Shown here one piece after another: positions 36,239 to 46,851 of a DNA stretch of 64,000 nucleotides. Both the position numbers and the translations under genes were made by a program. Below the pieces are notes generated by a model, which was not told the DNA's origin, did no database searches, and saw only the letters and a list, made by a program, of their open reading frames with translations. This DNA comes from Rhabditoides inermis (Eukaryota; Nematoda; Chromadorea; Rhabditida; Rhabditidae), in NCBI GenBank assembly GCA_963966185.1, contig CAWZYM010000448.1, positions 114,922-178,921 of the forward strand. Direction: 5' to 3'. Positions within the stretch are counted from its first letter, which is position 1. Each line of letters opens with the position of its first letter.

Positions 36239-37225
36239 TCAGCATGCGAAGTAGGCGTGCCCAGATTGAGCAGACGCCTGCGAGAGTCGTCGTGGTGGTG
36301 GCTCCTCGGTTGTGGCCGCCTTCTCCGCGTCTCGCAACTGCTCGCAGATATCCACGTAGGCAGCAGTCACAGTCGGCAGAGTTGGGGGCGAGCGGGTATG
36401 CAAATGTGCTTCTAGACCATGGCGGTACATTGCCCAGTCGGTCCTTCGGCTCATTGCCTTCTTGCGATGGGGGCGGTGCGGTGGTAGTGCCGTTCGCAGG
36501 GTCATCCGCACGAGGAAGTGGTCGGAAGAGAAGTTGAACTGGGGTTCCACACTGCACTTCACAACACCGCGCAGAGATCGCAGAAGAATGTAGTCGAGCT
36601 TGGAGTGGTCGTCGAGTGGTGAGACATACGTCCACCGACGGGCCATTCGCGCCTTGAAGAAGGTGCCGGCAGCGCGCCAGCCTTCCGACTCCATCCATTC
36701 CGCGAGTGTGTCTCCGCGGGCGTTGCGCGCTCCATAGCCAAACTGGCCGCAGCACCGCTCATCAGGATGACAGCGCTGCCCCAGCTTGGCGTTGAAGTCG
36801 CCCAGGAGTACTGTACGGATACGGCGGGGATGCCGGCCAGCGCTCCTCCGAGAAGGGGCATAGCACTCACGTACAGTCTCCAGGGTGTCCTCGTACTCCT
36901 TGTCCGTGTAGCCAGAGTGTGGCAGGTACGCGGAGATGAGGCGCAGTGTGTACGTGTCCAGGTCAATGTCAATGTAGCAGATGCGCTCCGACACGGCCAC
37001 GAACTGACTGACGAGGGGAACCAGGCGTGGGGACACCAGGAAACCCACTCCCCAGTAGGTCGACGGCACGTAGTAGAAATCGTAGCGGGAGCGGTTGAGG
37101 TGCAGATGGCCGGAGCCTCCTCTCTTCACTTCGCACACCGCCACGACATCGAGGGTGGTCTTGAGTTCCTCCAGAGCAGCTTCAATCTCCGTGATGCGGG
37201 CGTCAGAACCGGTCCGGGGGACCAA
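36239..37225 (-). CDS. RTE endonuclease domain (AP/EEP type), intact frame of 328 codons
   Basis: Endonuclease that nicks target DNA for target-primed reverse transcription. Visible motifs are DVVAVCEVKRGGSGHL (Glu of the metal site), RICYIDIDLDTYTLRLISAY, the catalytic VLLGDFNAKLGQRC, TYVSPLDDHSKLDYILLRS, and the final SSDHFLV. The frame stops at 36239. The next 110 bases continue in another frame (ITRLNQELRRSIKEDIAAHH), so the endonuclease and reverse transcriptase are now out of frame. Confidence 0.85.
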   Translation of the reverse strand: MVPRTGSDARITEIEAALEELKTTLDVVAVCEVKRGGSGHLHLNRSRYDFYYVPSTYWGVGFLVSPRLVPLVSQFVAVSERICYIDIDLDTYTLRLISAYLPHSGYTDKEYEDTLETVRECYAPSRRSAGRHPRRIRTVLLGDFNAKLGQRCHPDERCCGQFGYGARNARGDTLAEWMESEGWRAAGTFFKARMARRWTYVSPLDDHSKLDYILLRSLRGVVKCSVEPQFNFSSDHFLVRMTLRTALPPHRPHRKKAMSRRTDWAMYRHGLEAHLHTRSPPTLPTVTAAYVDICEQLRDAEKAATTEEPPPRRLSQASAQSGHAYFAC

Positions 37226-37330
37226 CAGTTCTGCGCACCGATATGGATACGATCCATTTCTCGAGCTACTACCGCGCCTTGCTCAAGGGTACTGGCGGAG
37301 GATTATTTCAACCCGACCGCGCGTGCGTGC

Positions 37331-38438
37331 GGAGAAGAAATAATAATCCCCTGAATTATAGATTGAAAAATTGAAGGTACTCTGATCTGCTTCATTTGAC
37401 TAGCAAATGACCCTCAACCCTCAATGATCCTCACGACAAGAGCGCGAATTGTGCGGTCGAATGATCTCTTGCGGACTGATAGTTGATAGTGCATCCAAAT
37501 TCATGCCATGAAATGCTGTTTGGAAAATTTGCGACGACTGAAAATCATACCTTGAACGGGGGAATACACAATAATATGAGAAAAGAAAAAAGAGAGAGCG
37601 ATAAATTCTATCTCTCTATCTCTCTATCTCTCACTTCCCAGCGGTCAGTAACACGGTGTGTTTTTCGTAATGTCAGATCTCTTCGAGTGTAAGTATAAGG
37701 CCGTGAACGAAGGGGAAACCCTGAGATTGTGTACTTTATTTTTGTTGCGCCTTTTTTGATGTAAACTTGTCATACTATTTTTTTATTTCTATAGGATAGA
37801 TCGTACCGTATCTGATACCGTATCGAAATTTGATGATGTTTCCGTTGTTTGTATCCGTTTTTTTGCGATAAAGATTAGTAAAGTGAAGCTGGTGATCGTG
37901 ATTGTGATTAAAATAATCCGTTGATATCATCGGCGCAGTACCTATACGTTTTTATTTTTTTAATATAGATTTTTTGTAATGTGGGTTCCCTGTTTTCGCG
38001 GTAGGCGATATATCTGTGGCCAAAAAATGACGCAGACCTATGAAAATGCACTTCATTCCACCAGTACCAATGAATATTTCAATGGTTACGGTATTTCGAG
38101 AAAATAATTTTCAATTCTGACATGTGAGATCATACGTTTGTGGAGCGGGTCAATTGGTATAATACGCGTGTGAAGTTGATTTTGGACAAACGGTGAAAAG
38201 TTATTTTGAAAAAAAGTGTATACTCAATAGGAAAGTGAAATCGTATATTTTTCTATCACACAAGTGTTTGATATGACACCGGTCCACCGGTTCAGATAGT
38301 GCTCATGAATCTTCGAACTCATCTTGTATTCTCTTGTACATAATGAGTTAAAAAAATGACTATTCGCAACTTGCCTACCGCCAAAACGGGGGACCCACAT
38401 TACAAATAATCAATTATTGCGGACTTGCATCTCTACAG
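37331..38438. other. intergenic, AT-rich
   Basis: A small ATG with a GTAAGT donor at 37672-37690 was tested as a first exon of the next gene, but its phase leads to a stop. The segment 37985-38405 is bounded by GTGGGTTCCCTGTTTTCGCGGTAGGC and its near reverse complement (GCCTACCGCCAAAACGGGGGACCCAC, near 38372-38398), which may mark a small inverted-repeat element. Confidence 0.4.
37981..38400. mobile_element. possible 0.4 kb inverted-repeat element (MITE-like)
   Basis: Left end GTGGGTTCCCTGTTTTCGCG plus GTAGGC pairs with the right end GCCTACCGCCAAAACGGGGGACCCAC, giving about 22 of 26 matching positions. The flanking bases are TTTGTAAT on the left and ATTACAAA on the right, also complementary, which extends the arms. 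The inside is AT-rich and non-coding. Confidence 0.6.
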
Positions 38439-39611
<1,173 letters not shown>

Positions 39612-39662
39612 AGTTGATAAAGTCAAATTGTTGTTATATTTCTTGACCAGATCTTTCACATG

Positions 39663-40196
39663 CAGAGGAGAGAGGAGAGAGGAGAGAGGAGGAGAGAGGA
39701 GGAGAGAGGAGGAGAGAGGAGGAGAGGAGGAGAGAGAAGGAGAGAGGAGAGAGGAGGAGAGAGGAGGAGAGAGGAGAGAGGAGGAGAGAGAAGAGAGGAG
39801 AGAGGAGAGAGGAGGAGAGAAGAGAGAGGAGGAGACGGTGAAGGAGGAGAGAGGTGGAGAGAGGAGAGAGGAGGAGAGAGGAGGAGAGAGGAGGAGAGAG
39901 GAGGAGAGAGGAGGAGAGAGGAGGAGAGAGGAGGAGAGAGGAGGAGAGAGGAGGAGAGAGGAGGAGAGAGGAGGAGAGGAGGAGAGAGGAGGAGAGGGGA
40001 GGAGAGAGGAGGAGAGAGGAGGAGAGAGGAGAGAGGAGGAGAGAGGAGGAGAGAGGAGGAGAGAGGAGGAGAGAGGAGAGAGAAGAAAGGAGAGAGGAGA
40101 GAGGAGAGAGGAGGAGAGAGGAGGAGAGAAGAGAGAGGAGGAGACGGTGAAGGAGGAGAGAGGAGAGAGGAGGAGAGAGGAGGAGAGAGGAGAGAG
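39663..40196. repeat. purine-only minisatellite (GGAGAGAGGA units)
   Basis: About 530 bases of GGAGAGAGGA and GGAGAGAGAA units, nearly free of pyrimidines on the plus strand. A longer unit with GAGACGGTGAAGGAGGAGAG occurs at 39832 and 40139, so part of the array was duplicated as a block. All open frames here (Glu/Arg or Ser/Leu) are repeat artefacts. Confidence 0.95.
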
Positions 40197-40262
40197 TTTT
40201 GTTCGCCAGCTGCACTCAACCCACTATAGTTGCAAGAGAAAGCTAAATCAGGCGAATAGGAA

Positions 40263-40716
40263 ATCACACCATCACACCACCACACCACCACACCATCACA
40301 CCATCATACCACTCACGCAACCCACACCACTCACACAACCCACACCACCATACTACCACACCATCAACATAATCAGTCGTAAAGAACAGTGTGGTTGTGT
40401 TAAGTTCCTGTACACCACCACACCACCCACACCACATATAGGAAATCACACCACCACACCATCACACCACCACACCACCACACCACCACACCACCACACC
40501 ATCACACCACCACACCACTCACACAACCCACACCACCATACTACCACACCATCAACATAATCAGTCGTAAAGAACAGTGTGGTTGTGTTAAGTTGTGGTG
40601 GTGTGATGGTGTTATGTTGTGGTGGTGTGGTTGTGTGATGGTGTGATGGTGTAGATGGTGTGGTGGTGTGGTGGTGTGGTGGTGTGGTGGTGTGGTGGTG
40701 TGATGGTGTGAACTCC
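40263..40716. repeat. CACCACACCAC minisatellite with a strand switch
   Basis: CACCACACCAT/CACCACACCAC units run from 40263 to about 40560, interrupted twice by a block of about 80 bases containing AATCAGTCGTAAAGAACAG (40371 and 40559). After about 40590 the repeat continues as its reverse complement (GGTGGTGTGGTGG) to 40716. The two halves could pair as a long hairpin. Confidence 0.92.
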
Positions 40717-40739
40717 ATATTGCCGCTAAATCAGGGAGG

Positions 40740-42030
40740 TTATCTTTTTCTGGATGGGCATGGCGTCCAGCCGGGGAGAGGGAGAGGGAGAGAGAGAGAG
40801 AGAGTCTGCGGGATGGAGTTGCGCCAAGCTCAGGAAAATAGTGGCAGTGCTGCCGCAGGAACACGGTGTTCCTGCCAAAAAAGGGGCGGGGCCAATGATT
40901 TTGATTAGTGGAGCTTATTTCTATGATGACCTGACTCTCGCGCGATCAACACACTCTCGCACTGAATAACATGCGAAGTGACGTCACTTTTCTTGTTCCT
41001 GCCGCAGGAACACCGTGTTCCTGCGGCAGCCCTGCCACTTTTTGCTATGAGGGTGGACGGTGAAGCCATGTGGATTCGATGAGAGACTGCCGAGGTTGAG
41101 CTCTTCAGAGGCATGCGACGTAGGAGTGAGTGGGAGTGGCAGCAATGTGCAGATGTCGATGAGTGGGTGATGTGATGCATCGGGTGAATCCACTTGCCTC
41201 CCACGCATAATCCAGTGAGGGTTGGTGCACGATCAGTGAATGGTCGGTGAATCGGCTTGGAGGGATGGTACCCCGCAGGGAATGCGGCGGCACACTCGAC
41301 ACGGAGACAGATCATCCGAGTTTGAGAGATTCGTGGCGTTGACAGACCCATGAGAAGAGCTCGTCACGTACACGACACTTTGCTGCTATTTGAATCACTT
41401 TTTCTTCTTCTTGAAGACAAGGTTGTTTATCGGTGATCCATGACCATGATCCAAACGGGCTCGTATCTAGATTAGAGGATCTATCTAATCGTATTTCGAC
41501 TGTAAACGGTTCTATACCAAAATACAACCCTCGCCCCCCCCCCCCGTAGTATGGTGGACAGCACGGCTACAGTTACAGTACCCTATTTTCGGCATACAGT
41601 CGATACAGTCGACTGTATGCCGAAAATATTGTACGAGTAAGCTGACAGTGTCTTATTCCCACTTCGGATACCGTCTGCAACATGTCTAGCATGTGATGGT
41701 TATTGATTCCGGCAGGGATCAATGGGAATAATCGATACGCAGCAGCAGTGCGTATTGTGAGATGGCTGATTTCGAATTAGCATGCGCTCAGTGCGAGAAG
41801 GGGGGAGGAGCAATTAGCGCCGCCGCTCACACTCCTCGAACTATCCGAATGTCGTGTAGGCTGCAGATCCAGGAGGGCAGACATGCGGATCCAAGAGAAG
41901 CACAGGTACGAGCATTGTGATTGGTGTCTACTTGTTTGTGAGTATTGTGACAACTTACCTCTGCAACCCGACCATGCCCTATGTTGAGCTACAGAGTACA
42001 TAATCATAGCTTAGCGGAATTTATCTATAC
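40740..42030. mobile_element. dispersed repeat, copy B, with nested insertion
   Basis: Second copy of the repeat at 28425-29300. It is longer because of a nested insertion (40829-41051) and extra sequence at 41282-41345 and 41521-41745. No coding capacity is seen. Confidence 0.75.
40829..41051. mobile_element. 222-base inverted-repeat insertion (MITE-like) with palindromic ends
   Basis: Copy A lacks this segment, so it shows the empty site (GTTGCGCCAAG followed by GGTGGACGG near 28505). The left end CTCAGGAAAATAGTGGCAGTGC and the reverse-complemented right end CTCATAGCAAAAAGTGGCAGGGC match. Both are followed by GCTGCCGCAGGAACACGGTG. The right arm itself contains a perfect palindrome with 15-base arms (40999-41029, CTGCCGCAGGAACAC). 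Confidence 0.75.
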
Positions 42031-42049
42031 AACTGAATAATCGAATCCA

Positions 42050-42218
42050 GTCAAAAATCCCTACCGCCCCGCCCACGTCCTCGCCTCTGGCAGCCGCTCG
42101 CTCGACGGCCTCGCCCCGGACCCCGTTAGCGCCTGCCACGCCCTTGCCCTCGACGGCCTCCGCACTCTACAAGAGTATCGAGACCCCGTGCTGGAGGGTG
42201 ATCCCGGAAGAGGTGCGT

Positions 42219-42256
<38 letters not shown>

Positions 42257-42807
42257 AGTGGTGAAGACTCGTGTGTATTTGATGCTTTCAGGAGCCTGGG
42301 GAGAAGGATGATTGGTGGAAGGCGGAGGTGCACGGTTGGGCACAGCAGTTCGACTCCGCCATTCTTACTGTCGCCGCGTTCGCAGCAGGGCAAATTACTA
42401 GGATATTCAGTTTAGAGAATTGTTGCTCAATTGCACTTTCAAGCCGTCTGCGCTCTCTCATTTCCTACAATATCTACGATTTCTCGATTTCGTCGTTCGT
42501 TTTTACCTGTCTTCAGCTTATTTATTTGTTGATTTTCTGTGTTTTATAATTCTTTTATATCACATTCATTTTCTATTACAGGATTCAGCTCGTCACAGAA
42601 GCTTTCATTCATCGCTGACAAGAAGCGGGTCTTCAGGTAGGACAAGTAAGTTTTCAATTTGTGATTAATATCTAAAAGATGGTATCAAGTATCTTTAGTT
42701 GTTTGTTGTTCCAGCATTCGATTGATATAATGTTATGATATTCTCAGGCGCTACCTCGTGCACCAAGATCCTGATCACAGCCTGTCGGCGCCACCATCAC
42801 AACAGGT
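42050..42807 (+). other. possible exons upstream of the transposase-like gene
   Basis: Coding-like plus segments with good splice sites: one ending at the GTGCGT near 42213 (SALYKSIETPCWRVIPEE), 42293 to about 42392 (EPGEKDDWWKAEVHGWAQQF then DSAILTVAAFAAG), 42583-42637 and 42750-42807. The last two can join in phase to the exon at 43046 (RSFHSSLTRSGSSGATSC and on), which would extend that protein upstream. The first two read naturally together but their join to the rest is unresolved. They may be a separate gene fragment. Confidence 0.35.
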
Positions 42808-43046
42808 TGGTTGAATCATTTTTGGTTATGTGATACTGTATCTGAATGATAGACATTTATCGCATGCAATACTGTGTGAGATCTACTAGTATGTGAGTAT
42901 CGAATACTGAATTCTGCTCGCGATGCAATCTAATCATTCCTCGTCGTGATATATAGGTTTAACTCCCCCTCTACTACTAGGTTTTTTTGTTGATTTAATA
43001 ATTTTATTTTAATTATGTATGGTTTTGTAATTCATTGACTTTCAGC

Positions 43047-44835
43047 ATGTCTCCACCACCTACCGCCTCGGCGCGCAAGCCTCGTCGTTCCCTGGATGCT
43101 CAGCTCATCACGAACGCAGCGGCCAGCGTGAGTGGAATTGTGTACTAACGTTACACGCAATGTTTGTTGCAGCTCATTACTTCACCCAGAACTCGAACCT
43201 CTACATCCAGATACATTGATGAGCCTACGGTGCGAATGGTGAGTATTAATTGAATTTGGTGTTTATTATAACAATGTTGTTCAGCGCGGGCAGGGTGTCA
43301 AGAAATCTGGACAGCCCCCTACTCGTCTTCGCGCGAGTCGATCCACGCCAACTAGCTCACATCTACAATGGAGCAAGAAGGTGCGTGATAGGGGATACAA
43401 CAGAGAGTGTTTTGGTAAATTTGGTGGTTTGTAACAAAAACGGGGCAACGTTATGGAATGCAATATGTATTTATTACTTATTGTATTCAGGTCGAGGACG
43501 TATCTCACTGGACCAAGCAGAGGAGAATATAGTTTTTCGATATTGTATTTGTATTACTTTGTTTTGTTGTGCGTGGACTGTATGTATGTATGTTAGCCGT
43601 TTTTCCTTTCTGTGTAATGCATTTATGATGGAACATAAAAGTACTTTAGTACAATTCATGTCTGAATCACAAAATTCTGCGACTGGTGGGGAAATGAGGG
43701 AGGAGACGTCGGATAGTTTATGGAAATCATACAGTTCTGCGGCGCTCTGTCCTTTTCCCTTTTCCTGGAACGAGGGTGTGGTGGCATCAAAGAAGATAGA
43801 TAGAGTATCGCCGTAAATTATGGCTCTCTGAAACGGGCAATGGGTTCACGAACCCCACCGACTGGTCCTATTATACCAGAGGGTTTGAAAGATGATTGGA
43901 TTGAAAAATGGACTGAAATCACTGGATTGAAATCGTACCGTCGTACATTAATAAAATACGTGATATTGATGTGTTATTTGCTTTCTAGATAAATCGTGTA
44001 CGTTTTGATCTGCGTGAGCGTAGATGAAGACATATCCATACCAATTAGAGACAAACAATAGCGTCATTGAATATGTTTCACTAAAAGAATCTGTGTTCAT
44101 TGCAGGAGAAGAAGAACAAGAGTCGACGGGTGAAGCACTTCTATGGCCGAGGACCTGCCAAGCCTGCCGGTTCTGTTCCTGCAGCCCGGAGAGTGGTCCT
44201 GCGCTCACCCACTCGCACTCCAGCGCCTGGACAGACTACCTCTCCTCCTCGCACGACCTCTCCTCCTCCTTCTCCATCTCCTTCACCCGCTTCACCGGAT
44301 CGAGTGTCGTCTTCAAGTGTTCCGGCAAGCCCATCCCGGCCTGTGCAGTCTGGGCGAGACGTTTGCTCACAAGGAGACGTCCCGCATTCGCTCCGTATGC
44401 AATCCATAGGGCACGCCATTGGAGACTCCGTGAATCAATCTTTTGCGATCCAGAAACAGAATGTGTCGCGACACAGCTCGGGAGACATGTTCGAAGACCC
44501 CCATACAGGCGACCCGCAGACTAACAGGATGAGTTGGCAGGCACAGGCTGCAGGCGATGGCTTCCATGGAGATGACCCGACGGAGCTCTGCTCTCCCAGC
44601 AACCCTTCTTCGTGCTCAACCCGTGTTTCTACATATGAACATTCCAACCCCCTGCCGACACGCAATGACTCGATGGAGTCGATGCCGGAGTTGTCGCAGC
44701 ACGACAAAGGAGAGCAGAGCAGCGATAGAGAAGCCGACTTCAAGATGCTGGTGGAGAGCATTGCTCCCGAACAGTCATTCAGCAGGAAGGTCAGTAATTC
44801 CAAATCAATCTCCCTCTCTCTCCCTCCTTCCCTTT

Positions 44836-44897
<62 letters not shown>

Positions 44898-45517
44898 ATT
44901 CTTCACTGCGCCGTTTCAGAACACTTTCCGCCTCACTGGGAGAACAGGAGAGAAGTTGATTGTTGAGGCGCCGGATGGAAAGTTCGAGCTGCACGTCATT
45001 GTGGCTGGAACCAGAATTCATTTTCTCGAATGCGGTGACTCTGCTAAACGGTGAGAAAGTTGAAATCATTGTGTTTCAAACCATAATGGTATATTTTAAG
45101 GGCGCGTGTGGCTGCTGCCAGACGACTGTTGCTGAATCTGGTTCGCGCAGACGATGTGGCGCCGGATCCGCAAAGGGACAACGAGGCGATGCGAGCACTG
45201 CTGCACAGAGCAGCCGAGCTGGAGGATGAATTGGGGAGGAAGAAGTATGGTGTGGTGCTGCCAGCCCATGACGGACTCATGCAAATAGGTGAATATGACA
45301 AATCAAATCAAATCAGTGAATATGTCTGGGGTATGAAATGGCTTTTACGTGAAAAATGAAAAGGTCAATGAACAAACTAAACGGGGTGGTGATGCATTAC
45401 ATCAAAATTACTCCCACAAAATACAAGAAAAAAGACGCGCAACACGACGAGAAAATTTAGGAGAAACAAAGGGATGATTATGATTGTCTGCAAGCGATCT
45501 TTCCCCTTCCCCCTCTC

Positions 45518-45566
<49 letters not shown>

Positions 45567-45682
45567 CAATTAGGAAATGACACCAGACACCACGAAACCA
45601 CGAAACACATAAAAAATCTGTCGTATGCAGTAGTGTTTGTGAAGTGGCGACGTGTATGTTGTCTGGTGTCATTTCCTAATTA

Positions 45683-45735
<53 letters not shown>

Positions 45736-46158
45736 GAGAGAGAGTACGGAGAGAGAGAAAAGATGACACGGACACATACACATTTGGGGTACTGTATACC
45801 ATCTTATCTTACTCTGTCGAGTCGAGTAAGAAGTTTGTCACAATTTTATAGAAAACATATAACGACAAATTATTTTGCTGTGTATATTATTTTAGAAGTG
45901 TGGATATTCATTGTATCGCTTATCAGCGAATTTGGGAAAAAAAATAATCATTTGTAGACCTCTGCGGTTATCTGCTCCTTCGCTTTAACATCTCGCTCAA
46001 CCAGCTGCACGAGATGCGCATGGCAATGGTCCGAGCAGGAGGAATCAATCCATTCCATACTCGCTATGCCATGAGTAGATGGATGCGAGAGCACACTCTC
46101 GTCACTCGAACACTCTTGTCCATATCTCCCAAGCCCGCTGTGCCATGCACCTACGTGA

Positions 46159-46209
<51 letters not shown>

Positions 46210-46809
46210 TTCTCTTTCTTTCTTCACACGTGTTCAATATAGTAAGTAGGGTGATTTGCTTGTTGCAGATCAGAGATGTTCCCACGTTCGTCCAGCAATA
46301 TCTCACAGCCACTGAGAGTATGCTGGATAGAGATCTCGAACCCTACGGCGGCAGGCTGTGGCTCAAGGCAGGGCTCGATAAAGGACACGGCATTACCATC
46401 CTCACCATCGCATTCTCGAATCGACCAGTGGGCTTGGTTCACGCGCCCTGCAACCATGCGATACTGGCTGCGTTCGCCGAGAACGATTCTTACGAGAATA
46501 TTTCGTCTCTGCTTCAGGTGAGGTCTACTTTTCCTTTCCTTTTCCTGTCATCTTCTCTCCTTTCTCGTTTATCGTTACTGTAATATTTATCGTAGGTTCC
46601 ACTCGCCGGTCTGGCGATGCTGAAGAAGCTCAGGCTAAGCTGGCTGAAGGAGATGTTCCAGTGAAGTGCAATGGGCTGGGGACCTCAAGGTGAAAGATAT
46701 AAACGTTTCAAAATGTTTTACGAGTTATTTTAGGCGATGCTTGCTCTGGTGGGACTGCGCTCGTTTACGTGTACGCATCCATGCGTTCTTGTAAGTGTGT
46801 GTTGTTTTG

Positions 46810-46851
<42 letters not shown>

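Larger units (their letters stand above)
34401..37330 (-). mobile_element. RTE-clade non-LTR retrotransposon, decayed
   Basis: The minus strand encodes, in order, an AP-type endonuclease and a reverse transcriptase typical of RTE elements. The 3' end (low coordinates) finishes in a short repeat of TTTGA units near 34405-34424, as is usual for this clade. The 5' end is uncertain and placed near 37330. The copy has several frame breaks, so it is not autonomous. Confidence 0.88.

Noticed and set aside
36767..37354. A 195-codon plus-strand frame
   Set aside because: It is antisense to the RTE endonuclease, whose motifs are clear on the other strand.
37672..37690. First exon (MSDLFE) with GTAAGT donor for the zinc-finger gene
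   Set aside because: Joining to the exon at 38439 gives a stop after two codons; the ATG at 38439 behind CTCTACAG is the better start.
39628..40560. Open frames of 150-310 codons rich in Glu/Arg or Ser/Leu on both strands
   Set aside because: They arise only from the purine minisatellite and the CACCACACC array; composition is that of the repeat and there is no splice or start context.
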